Origin: JBFWNZ01 sp050250795
GTDB taxonomy: Bacteria > Pseudomonadota > Alphaproteobacteria > UBA8366
Reading direction: 5' to 3'
Length of the DNA: 23,673 nucleotides
Assembly (NCBI GenBank): GCA_050250795.1
Contig: JBFWNZ010000013.1
Location: 1-23,673, forward strand
Part shown: positions 15,459 to 21,637 of the stretch, one piece after another
How positions within the stretch are numbered: position 1 is the first letter of the stretch
Layout of the letters: every line of letters begins with the position of its first letter
Translations under genes and position numbers: made by a program
Notes under the pieces: generated by a model
What the model saw: the letters and a program-made list of their open reading frames with translations, nothing else
The model's database searches: none
Told to the model about the DNA's origin: nothing

Positions 15459-16034
15459 TCAGCGCTTCGTCCCGACCCTCCGGATATAGTCGGCGAAGGC
15501 CGTCAGCTGCGTGGTGATGAAATCGCGTGTGGCCTTGTCGGAGATCTCGCCTGCGGCGGCGTCGATCTTCGACGCGGCCTGCCCGATCATCGCCTCGGGC
15601 TTGTTCAGCACCAAGGCGTCCAGGAAGACCATGCTCTGCCGCAGGTGATATTGCATGCGCGCTCCGCCGAGGGCGCCGGGGGACGCGGATTGGATCGCCA
15701 CCGGCTTGCCTGCGAAAGGCTGCTGCGGCAGGCGCGACAGCCAGTCGATGGCGTTCTTGAGAACGCCGGGAACCGAGTAGTTGTACTCCGGCGACACGAT
15801 CACAACGCCATCGGCGGCACGGATCGCATCGCCCAGGGCCGTCACCGGCGGCGGAAAGCCCTGGGCCTGGATGTCGGCATCGTAGTGCGGCAGGTCGCCG
15901 ATCGATGGCAGCAGGTCCACCGAGACCCCGTCGGGCGCGAGAGCATCGAGAGATCGTGCCACGACAGCGTTGAGCGATCCTTTGCGCAGACTGCCGAGCA
16001 ACGCGACCAGCCGAAGCGACGATTGATCCGCCAT
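15459..16034 (-). CDS. NADPH-dependent FMN reductase-family flavoprotein (ChrR/YieF-like), 191 aa
   Basis: A flavodoxin-fold oxidoreductase that transfers electrons from NAD(P)H through bound FMN to quinones, azo compounds, chromate or free flavin. The phosphate-binding loop is 'LLGSLRKGSLNAVVARSL' (12-29), and the second FMN-contacting block is 'VIVSPEYNYSVPGVLKNAID' (98-117), the family's most typical motif. 'GKPVAIQSASPGALGGARMQ' (128-147) follows as expected. The ATG at 16034 has AAGGA 8 bases upstream; another ATG 9 bases earlier is less well placed. It heads the leftward operon with the Bcr/CflA exporter and the TauD-like dioxygenase, and is divergent from the peroxiredoxin gene across 146 bases, which suggests shared redox or electrophile control. 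Confidence 0.93.
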   Translation of the reverse strand: MADQSSLRLVALLGSLRKGSLNAVVARSLDALAPDGVSVDLLPSIGDLPHYDADIQAQGFPPPVTALGDAIRAADGVVIVSPEYNYSVPGVLKNAIDWLSRLPQQPFAGKPVAIQSASPGALGGARMQYHLRQSMVFLDALVLNKPEAMIGQAASKIDAAAGEISDKATRDFITTQLTAFADYIRRVGTKR

Positions 16035-16060
16035 GCACGTCATCCTTTTCGAGTTCGTCG

Positions 16061-16084
16061 ATTGCCGCACGCTAGCAATGCGGC
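16061..16084. promoter_or_regulatory. Overlapping dyads in the flavin reductase/peroxiredoxin divergent region
   Basis: Two nested inverted repeats share this short stretch: ATTGC-N9-GCAAT (16061-16079) and GCCGCA-N9-TGCGGC (16064-16084). They sit 27 bases upstream of the flavin reductase-like ATG and about 100 bases before the peroxiredoxin ATG. An operator for a dimeric regulator is possible; this is symmetry only. Confidence 0.3.
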
Positions 16085-16180
16085 GCTGCGAGGAGCAAGC
16101 CGCCTTGTCATCCCGACCGCGCAGCCCCAACTTCGCTACGACGGCCGGACACGGCGGCAACGACATCAGGGAGAAGGGCA

Positions 16181-16843
16181 ATGGCACTGAGAATCAACGA
16201 TGAAGCGCCCAATTTCACCGCGGAAACGACGGAAGGAAAAATCAACTTCCATGATTGGATCGGCAATGGCTGGGCGATTCTGTTCTCGCATCCCAAGGAC
16301 TTCACGCCGGTCTGCACGACCGAACTGGGCTACATGGCGCGGCTGAAGCCGGAGTTCGACAAGCGCAATACCAAGGTCATGGGCCTCAGCGTGGATCCGG
16401 TCAGCGACCATACGAAATGGGTCAAGGATATCGAGGAGACCCAGGGTGCCGCGGTGAACTATCCGCTGATCGGCGATTCCGATCTCGCCATCGCCAAGCT
16501 CTACGACATGCTGCCCGCCGATGCGGGCAATACGGCCCAGGGCCGGACGGCCGCCACCAATGCCACGGTGCGCTCGGTCTTCATCGTCGGACCCGACAAG
16601 AAGATCAAGCTGATGCTGACCTATCCGATGGCGACGGGCCGCAACTTCGACGAAATCCTCCGCGTGCTGGACTCCATGCAGCTCACGGCCGAGCACAAGG
16701 TCGCGACGCCCGTGAACTGGAAGAAGGGCGATGACGTGATCATCGTTCCCACCGTCTCCGACGAGGAGGCCAAGAAGCAGCACCCGAAGGGCTGGAAGAC
16801 CCTGAAGCCGTATCTGCGCGTGGTCTCCGATCCCACCCTCTGA
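16181..16843 (+). CDS. 1-Cys peroxiredoxin (Prx6/AhpC-TSA family), 220 aa
   Basis: A cytoplasmic thiol peroxidase that reduces H2O2 and organic hydroperoxides. The catalytic motif is 'SHPKDFTPVCTTELG' with Pro38, Thr42 and peroxidatic Cys45; the active-site arginine is Arg131 in 'NATVRSVFIVGPD'. Cys45 is the only cysteine in the protein, so there is no resolving cysteine and an external reductant must recycle it, as in Prx6-type enzymes. The long C-terminal dimerisation region ('VATPVNWKKGDDVIIVP', about 175-191, ending 'LKPYLRVV') is also characteristic of Prx6. 'GGGAGAAGGG' precedes the ATG. It is divergent from the flavin reductase-like gene and has its own terminator. Confidence 0.97.
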   Translation: MALRINDEAPNFTAETTEGKINFHDWIGNGWAILFSHPKDFTPVCTTELGYMARLKPEFDKRNTKVMGLSVDPVSDHTKWVKDIEETQGAAVNYPLIGDSDLAIAKLYDMLPADAGNTAQGRTAATNATVRSVFIVGPDKKIKLMLTYPMATGRNFDEILRVLDSMQLTAEHKVATPVNWKKGDDVIIVPTVSDEEAKKQHPKGWKTLKPYLRVVSDPTL

Positions 16844-16867
16844 ACCGGCGGAGAAGCCGTAAGGTCG

Positions 16868-16897
16868 ATGGCGGGCTTCTGGCCCGCCATTCCCTTT
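16868..16897 (+). terminator. Rho-independent terminator after the peroxiredoxin gene
   Basis: A perfect 9-bp stem (ATGGCGGGC at 16868-16876 with GCCCGCCAT at 16882-16890, loop TTCTG) is followed by TCCCTTTTG. It begins 24 bases after the stop codon and separates the peroxiredoxin from the LysR gene. Confidence 0.8.
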
Positions 16898-16919
16898 TGC
16901 GCTTCAGGCAGATTACAAT

Positions 16920-16942
16920 TCTCGAAATTAATCGTTTTGAGA
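16920..16942 (+). promoter_or_regulatory. Dyad overlapping the LysR gene ribosome binding site
   Basis: TCTCGAAA (16920-16927) and TTTTGAGA (16935-16942) match as an inverted repeat at 7 of 8 positions around a 7-base AT-rich centre, in an AT-rich patch within GC-rich DNA. The right arm overlaps the ribosome binding site GAGAGA (16939-16944) of the LysR ATG at 16951. This is a plausible autoregulatory site; not tested. Confidence 0.4.
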
Positions 16943-16950
16943 GATAGACG

Positions 16951-17826
16951 ATGGATGCTGCCGATCTGCGGGTTTTCGAAGCGGTTGCCCGGTCGGGGGG
17001 CATGAACCGCGCGGCGGCCGTGCTGCACACGGTGCAATCGAACGTCACGGCGCGTATCCGTGCGCTGGAGGAAGAACTCGGGACGCGGCTGTTCGAACGC
17101 CACAGCCGCGGTGTCGCGTTGACCGAGGCGGGCCGGCGGCTCCTGCCTTATGCCGAGCGCGTCCAGGCCCTTCTCGATGAAGCGCGGCATGCCGTTCAGG
17201 ACGACGGAACCCCGAAGGGGCGCCTTATCGTGGGCACGCTGGAAACCACCGCGGCGCTCCGGCTGTCGCCGCTGCTCTCCGGCTATCTGGCGGCATATCC
17301 ATCGGTCGAATTGACGATCCAGCCCGGCACGACCGAGGAACTCATCGAGGCCGTGCGGGAGAGGCGGGTCGAAGGCGCCTTCGTCTGCGGCCCGGTCGAG
17401 GACGCGGCACTGAATGCGACCCCGGTCTTCGAGGAGACCCTGTCCATCCTCGCCGCACCGGGCTCCGGTACGCTGGAATCCATCCTTCGCCGTCCCGATC
17501 TGCGTGTCGTCGTCCTGCGCAAGGGCTGTTCCTACCGGCGGCGGCTGGAGGATTTCCTGGCGTCAAAGGGCGCCCGGGCCCCTCGGATACTCGAATTCGG
17601 CACGCTTGAAGCGATCTATGGCTGCGTCGCTGCCGGCATGGGCATAAGCCTGCTGCCCCAGGCGCTTATCGGCGCGGTCTGGCGCGAGGGGCGGATCGCC
17701 GTTCATCCCCTCCCGCACGGCGAAGGGCAGGTCGAGACCGTCTTCATCCAGCCGCGCGGCGCGTTCCAGTCAAGCGCGCTGAAAGCCTTTCTCGGTCATG
17801 TCAGACCGGCTGCCATCGCCGCCTGA
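16951..17826 (+). CDS. LysR-family transcriptional regulator, 291 aa
   Basis: The protein has a winged helix-turn-helix (about residues 1-62) and an effector-binding periplasmic-binding-protein-like domain (about 88-290). The DNA-binding part 'DLRVFEAVARSGGMNRAAAV' followed by 'LHTVQSNVTARIRALEEELG' and 'TRLFERHSRGVALTEAGRRLL' is a textbook LysR sequence. The effector domain carries 'GRLIVGTLETTAALRLSPLL' and 'GCVAAGMGISLLPQALI' (228-244), both common in the family. It is preceded by a terminator and a dyad, and followed 103 bases downstream on the same strand by the nitronate monooxygenase gene. LysR proteins often control neighbours, so that gene is the first candidate target. The effector is unknown. 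Confidence 0.95.
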   Translation: MDAADLRVFEAVARSGGMNRAAAVLHTVQSNVTARIRALEEELGTRLFERHSRGVALTEAGRRLLPYAERVQALLDEARHAVQDDGTPKGRLIVGTLETTAALRLSPLLSGYLAAYPSVELTIQPGTTEELIEAVRERRVEGAFVCGPVEDAALNATPVFEETLSILAAPGSGTLESILRRPDLRVVVLRKGCSYRRRLEDFLASKGARAPRILEFGTLEAIYGCVAAGMGISLLPQALIGAVWREGRIAVHPLPHGEGQVETVFIQPRGAFQSSALKAFLGHVRPAAIAA

Positions 17827-17829
17827 TCC

Positions 17830-17867
17830 TATCGTTCATTCCGATATCTATTATCGTTTTCATTCGG
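17830..17867 (+). promoter_or_regulatory. AT-rich imperfect direct repeats upstream of nitronate monooxygenase
   Basis: TATCGTTCATTCCG (17830-17843) and TATCGTTTTCATTCGG (17852-17867) are imperfect direct repeats 22 bases apart (two helical turns). They lie about 65-100 bases before the nitronate monooxygenase ATG. 'ATCGTTTT' also occurs in the dyad before the LysR gene (16931-16938), which makes this a candidate LysR binding region. Inference from pattern only. Confidence 0.35.
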
Positions 17868-17929
17868 TTTCGACGCCTACTGGAACGACTTACACTTGCC
17901 ACCTCCAGAACGTCGAAGGGAGACGGAAC

Positions 17930-19009
17930 ATGACGGCCCGGAACGAGCTGATGCGGCGCCTCGACATGGCGCAACCTGTCATCCAGGCGCCGATGGCCGG
18001 GGGTGGCGATACGCCGGACCTCGTGGCCGCCGTCGCCAATGCGGGCGGGCTCGGATCGGTTGGCGCCGCTTACTTGGGGCCTGCGCAGATCGCGGAAGCG
18101 GCACAGGCCGTGCGAACCCGGACGGACCGGCCCTTCGCGATCAACCTGTTCACGCCGCCGGACACGCCGGTCCCGCCCTTCGACGCCACCCCCATGCTGA
18201 GCCGCCTCAAGCCGTATCACGAGGAACTGGGCATCGCGCTGCCGCCGGTTCCCACCGCGCCGCCGCGTCCGGACCTGAGCGAGCAGATTGGGGCATGCCT
18301 CGACTGCGGGGCCGCGGTCCTGAGCTTCACCTTCGGGATCCTGCCGTCGGATGCGATCGCCCGGGCGCAGCAGCGCGGCATCCTCACCGTCGGGACCGCA
18401 ACCACCGTCGCAGAAGCCGTTGCACTGGAGCGTGCGGGCGTCGACGCCGTCGTGGCGCAGGGCGCCGAGGCGGGCGGGCATCGCGGCACCTTTCTGGGCG
18501 ATTTCGAGGCCAGCCTGATCGGCACGATGACGCTGGTGCCGCAGATCGTCGATGCCGTCCGCATTCCGGTCATCGCGTCCGGCGGCATCATGGACGGCCG
18601 CGGCATTGCCGCGGCCCTGGCCCTCGGCGCCAGCGCCGTGCAGATGGGAACCGCCTTTCTCGCCTGCGCGGAATCCGGTGCCCCATCCGCCTACAAGGCC
18701 GCGATGCGCACGGCCGCCGCAAGCGACACGGCCGTCACGCGCGCGTTTTCCGGCCGGCATGCACGCGGCCTCCGCAACCGCGCGATGACGGAGATCGATG
18801 CGGCACCGGGGGAAATCCTGCCGTTCCCGTATCAAAATGCGATGACCCGCGCGATGCGCACGGCCGCCGCACAGCGCGGCCGGACGGAGTATCTTTCCCT
18901 CTGGGCCGGGCAGGGCGCCGGGCTCGCACGTGATATCGCGGCCACGGAACTCATGCGGAATCTGGCCTCGGAGACCGAGGACGCGATCGCGCGGCTCTCG
19001 CGTTCGTAA
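17930..19009 (+). CDS. Nitronate monooxygenase (2-nitropropane dioxygenase family), 359 aa
   Basis: An FMN-dependent TIM-barrel enzyme that oxidises alkyl nitronates such as propionate 3-nitronate to the carbonyl or acid plus nitrite/nitrate. Motifs in order: 'PVIQAPMAGGGDTPDLVAAV' (16-35), 'NAGGLGSVGAAYLGP' (37-51), 'VVAQGAEAGGHRGTF' (174-188) with the probable catalytic His184, 'PVIASGGIMDGRGIAAALAL' (213-232) and 'GASAVQMGTAFLAC' (233-246). Length and motif spacing suit the class I enzymes. The start at ATG 17930 has GAAGGGAG 7-8 bases upstream and begins the conserved region; the frame extends into the LysR gene but is not coding there. The enzyme probably detoxifies nitronates, possibly under control of the upstream LysR protein. 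Confidence 0.95.
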   Translation: MTARNELMRRLDMAQPVIQAPMAGGGDTPDLVAAVANAGGLGSVGAAYLGPAQIAEAAQAVRTRTDRPFAINLFTPPDTPVPPFDATPMLSRLKPYHEELGIALPPVPTAPPRPDLSEQIGACLDCGAAVLSFTFGILPSDAIARAQQRGILTVGTATTVAEAVALERAGVDAVVAQGAEAGGHRGTFLGDFEASLIGTMTLVPQIVDAVRIPVIASGGIMDGRGIAAALALGASAVQMGTAFLACAESGAPSAYKAAMRTAAASDTAVTRAFSGRHARGLRNRAMTEIDAAPGEILPFPYQNAMTRAMRTAAAQRGRTEYLSLWAGQGAGLARDIAATELMRNLASETEDAIARLSRS

Positions 19010-19024
19010 AACAGCTGCGCCGAA

Positions 19025-19060
19025 AAGAACGGCCGCCCGGATATCCGGGCGGCCGTTCTT
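19025..19060. terminator. 36-base perfect palindrome, probable bidirectional terminator
   Basis: The 18-base arm AAGAACGGCCGCCCGGAT (19025-19042) is followed immediately by its exact reverse complement (19043-19060). It starts 15 bases after the nitronate monooxygenase stop. The plus-strand tail is TTCTTCATT and the minus-strand tail TTCTTTTC, so it can act in both directions and also serve the leftward Fe-S gene, which ends at 19261. Confidence 0.75.
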
Positions 19061-19064
19061 CATT

Positions 19065-19086
19065 CCAGTATCGGGCCAGTATCGGG
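19065..19086 (+). repeat. 11-base tandem direct repeat
   Basis: CCAGTATCGGG occurs twice without a gap (19065-19075 and 19076-19086), directly after the palindromic terminator. It probably arose by replication slippage; no function is evident. The rest of 19087-19260 shows no gene or clear signal. Confidence 0.8.
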
Positions 19087-19260
19087 TCGCGTAAGGCGCC
19101 CGGCAGCGGCGCAGGGGGAGTTGGGGGAGATGCGCGGCTGCCGGGCTGCTCTCGCTTCAGCGACACGGGGCAGGAGCCGCTGATGTCCATTCAAACGGGG
19201 CAGCGGCTCCGGCGTTCCATCGCGGTTGCGCCCGGATGAAAAAATTTTTCGCGGCGCCCT

Positions 19261-20613
19261 TTACTGCCCGCTCGCGGCGCCGCGCGGCGGCAGGGGACGG
19301 TTGAACAGGTCGTTCGCGACGACGTCGCGGACCGTCTCGGGATCGAGGCCGTTGGCCGCGATCAGGTCGGCGGCGTCGGCCAGCACGGCATCGATGTCGC
19401 CCAGCGCGTGCAGGCGCTTATACAGGTCGGGGATGTGGATGCCCATGCTTTCCCCGATCAGCTCCATGAAGTTCAGCACCTCGAAGCTGGCCTTGTCCTG
19501 GCTCATCACCAGATCACGGTGGCAGCCATGGAAGATCGAGGCGAAGGTGGTCACTCCGGCCTCGGCCGCCGCCCGGAACTCGCGCTCGCGCAACTCGGCC
19601 TTGAACTTGGGCAGGACGGAGAGGTGGCTCGCCTGGGTGCTCAGCACCGGCACGTCCAGTTCGACCACCTCCAGGCCCGGGATCGCCCGCAGCACCGTCT
19701 TCACCGCCACCATGATCCCCGGCACGGCGGAACGCTCCTGCAACGCCACGCGCTTGGGCACCGGATGGCGGAACAGCGGGCGCAGATCGTCCAGCCGCTC
19801 GGCGAAGAACATCGCGATCGGGCTGAGGTCGAAGGGCGCGGCGCCGGTGGACTCCTTGTAGGAGGGCAGGGCGAACTCGCCGATCTGGATCTGGCAGCTC
19901 GGGCACCAGGACAGCACGCGCGCGGCACCCGGCCGGCTCAGCCGCTCGACGGTGTGATAGCCGATCCGGCCGCCGGTCTTGCCATCGCCCTGCTTGAAGT
20001 GCTGGATGCCGCAGCAGGTCGCGGCACCGCCCATCACCTCATAGGTGACGCCGAGCGCGTCCAGCACCTCCAGCGCCAGCAGCAGGATATGCGGCGTCTT
20101 CACGATGTTGCAGCCGGTGTAGAAGACGAGGTCGGGCGTGCCCTCATACCCGCCGGCCGGCCGCAGCGCCGGGTTCAGTCGCGCCATCGTCTCCGGCGGC
20201 ATCTGCAGCCGCGCCACGATCCGCGTCGCCCGGTTCAGATTGCTGAAATACTGCGCCCCGGCGCGCCGCACCGCGTCCTCGCCCAGCTTCGCCTTGGCGG
20301 CGATGCGGGCCATGTTGACCATGAAGCGCGGATCGACCCCGTCCTCGCAGGCGGGAATGCATTTGCCGCTGTTGGTGCAGATCTGCGTCCAGCGTTCGGC
20401 CTCGGGCGTGCCCGGCCCGCCGGCCAGCAGGTCGATGATGCCCTCCGCGATGGCGGCCCCCTGCGCCGGGTCGAGCCCGGCCGGCTCCACCATCGGGCAG
20501 GCCGCGACGCATTTGCCGCAGCGCGTGCAGGCGTCGAGCACGTCGTCGACCCGCCGGTGCATGGCCTCGAGAAACCGCGCTTCGCCCGCATCCGCCACGA
20601 GACCGCCTCCCAT
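19261..20613 (-). CDS. HdrB/GlpC-like (Fe-S)-binding CCG-domain protein, 450 aa
   Basis: An electron-transfer subunit-like protein related to heterodisulfide reductase and glycerol-3-phosphate dehydrogenase subunit C. A complete ferredoxin-type motif has Cys29, 32, 35 and 39 ('CTRCGKCVAACP'). A second motif has Cys79, 85 and 89 but Ser82 replaces one cysteine ('CTNSGKCIPAC'). A canonical HdrB motif CX31CCX35CXXC follows: Cys168, Cys200-201, Cys237, Cys240, which would hold a non-cubane 4Fe-4S cluster. The C-terminal CCG repeat is degenerate, with only Cys364. I chose ATG 20613, with GAAGAG 6 bases upstream; ATG 20619 is possible. There is no FAD or dehydrogenase partner next to it, so its electron partner is unknown. 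Confidence 0.9.
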   Translation of the reverse strand: MGGGLVADAGEARFLEAMHRRVDDVLDACTRCGKCVAACPMVEPAGLDPAQGAAIAEGIIDLLAGGPGTPEAERWTQICTNSGKCIPACEDGVDPRFMVNMARIAAKAKLGEDAVRRAGAQYFSNLNRATRIVARLQMPPETMARLNPALRPAGGYEGTPDLVFYTGCNIVKTPHILLLALEVLDALGVTYEVMGGAATCCGIQHFKQGDGKTGGRIGYHTVERLSRPGAARVLSWCPSCQIQIGEFALPSYKESTGAAPFDLSPIAMFFAERLDDLRPLFRHPVPKRVALQERSAVPGIMVAVKTVLRAIPGLEVVELDVPVLSTQASHLSVLPKFKAELREREFRAAAEAGVTTFASIFHGCHRDLVMSQDKASFEVLNFMELIGESMGIHIPDLYKRLHALGDIDAVLADAADLIAANGLDPETVRDVVANDLFNRPLPPRGAASGQ

Positions 20614-20697
20614 TCGCATCTCTTCGCAGGGTAGCAGGTCCGTGCGGACCCGTGCAGGCCCTCCCTTAGCCGGCACGTCCGCCTTGCTGCTGACGCA

Positions 20698-21090
20698 TCA
20701 GCCTGCCGGAATTGCGCTCGCGAGGTCCGTCTGCGCGAAGTCCCCGCCCACGAACAGCAGGGGACATCCATGCTCCTTGGCGACCTCATAGGCGAAACAG
20801 TCGCCGAAGTTCAGGGCTGCGGGGTGAACGCCTTTGCCCCATTGCGCATAGGCTTGGGCGATACGCCGTGCCGCGGCCGGCGTCACGTTGACGGTCGTGA
20901 AGCCGAGCCCATCGATCAATCGCGCCATTTCCGCGCCGATGTTCCGGCTGCCCGCGACGATCAGCGCCTCCGCCGCCGTACCCGCAGAGAGAAGCAGGTC
21001 GTCCTCGGCCTCCAGCGCCGCGATGCAGGCATCCGCCTCCGGCTCGCCCAGCAGAATCGCCATCAAGGCAGAGGTATCGACCGCAATCAA
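20698..21090 (-). CDS. vapC: VapC-type PIN-domain toxin, 130 aa
   Basis: A PIN-fold ribonuclease of type II toxin-antitoxin systems. VapC toxins cut tRNAs or rRNA with Mg2+ held by acidic residues. The four acidic positions are present: Asp5 ('VDTSALMAIL'), Glu41 ('TAAEALIVAG'), Asp97 ('LNFGDCFAYEVAK') and Asp117 ('FVGGDFAQTDL'). Length is normal. The start codon is TTG at 21090: the antitoxin stop and toxin start overlap as TTGA, so the toxin should be translated by coupling to the antitoxin. A rare start codon on the toxin favours excess antitoxin. The active site looks intact, so the toxin is presumably functional. It ends 84 bases before the Fe-S gene start. Confidence 0.93.
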   Translation of the reverse strand: MIAVDTSALMAILLGEPEADACIAALEAEDDLLLSAGTAAEALIVAGSRNIGAEMARLIDGLGFTTVNVTPAAARRIAQAYAQWGKGVHPAALNFGDCFAYEVAKEHGCPLLFVGGDFAQTDLASAIPAG

Positions 21091-21344
21091 CGCGGCAGGC
21101 CGTCATCGCCGTACAGGAAATCCTGGCTGCGTGCCGCGCTCGGCCCGGCCGCAACCTTGGCAGCCGCGGACGCCCGAACCGCGAGCAGGAGCGCCCGCCG
21201 GGATTGCCGGTCCGGGACAGGCGTCACCGGCACCAAGCGCACCGCCGCATGGCCATGCCGCGTCAGGATCACCTCATCGCCCGCCTCGGCCCGCCGGACC
21301 AACTCGGTCAACTGACCCTTGGCCTCCGTCACAGATACCTGCAT
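21087..21344 (-). CDS. Phd/YefM-like type II antitoxin, 85 aa
   Basis: The first gene of a toxin-antitoxin pair. The N-terminus 'MQVSVTEAKGQLTELVRRAE' followed by 'AGDEVILTRHGHAAVRLVPV' is typical of the Phd/YefM DNA-binding antitoxin domain, which dimerises and represses its own promoter. The Arg/Ala-rich C-terminal part ending 'QDFLYGDDGLPR' is the probable toxin-binding tail; such tails often end in 'lYdddGlP' when paired with VapC. I chose the ATG at 21344 because GAGGG sits 5 bases before it; the ATG at 21377 lies inside the putative operator. Its stop overlaps the toxin TTG start by 4 bases. Confidence 0.92.
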   Translation of the reverse strand: MQVSVTEAKGQLTELVRRAEAGDEVILTRHGHAAVRLVPVTPVPDRQSRRALLLAVRASAAAKVAAGPSAARSQDFLYGDDGLPR

Positions 21345-21358
21345 CGCCACCCTCATTC

Positions 21359-21401
21359 GGACCACGAGATGGTCCATTTATTTCTAGTCCATCGCCTGGA
21401 C
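21359..21401 (-). promoter_or_regulatory. Twin inverted repeats, probable operator of the toxin-antitoxin operon
   Basis: GGACCA-N5-TGGTCC (21359-21375) and GTCCA-N5-TGGAC (21387-21401) share the GTCCA core and the same 5-base spacer. Their centres are 27 bases apart, and the first begins 15 bases upstream of the antitoxin ATG. This is the arrangement expected of an autoregulatory operator bound by antitoxin dimers. The AT-rich stretch between them (TTTATTTCTA) may contain the -10 region. Confidence 0.6.
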
Positions 21402-21637
21402 CGGATCAACGCATGAATGGCTGCGTGGAGACTCGCGGAAGCGACGATGGCGGGCCGAAGCCGAAGAAACGGAGAACTACGTCTACGCTATAGCCCTCCA
21501 AAATTGAGGCGAGAGCGAATGGCTACAATGTGGTAGGGAGCGGCCTGGCAGCTTACGGATGGCGAAGTGAAGAAGCAGTTATCCTAACCGGATGCTTTTG
21601 GCAAATTTCGCCTCAACACCTCACGGATGCTGCGGCG
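21402..21637. other. Non-coding junction between the toxin-antitoxin operon and the AT-richer islet
   Basis: No gene or RNA is recognisable here. Base composition shifts from the GC-rich surroundings to a more AT-rich sequence near 21470. I looked for a copy of the tRNA-Ser 3' end that would mark an attachment site and saw none; short matches such as 'CGGATG' at 21595, 21624 and near the tRNA are too short to count. Confidence 0.4.

Noticed and set aside
15448..16038. N-terminal extension of the Bcr/CflA exporter frame (total 603 codons)
   Set aside because: It overlaps the flavin reductase-like gene in another frame and lacks transporter sequence; the GTG at 15447 fits the family start.
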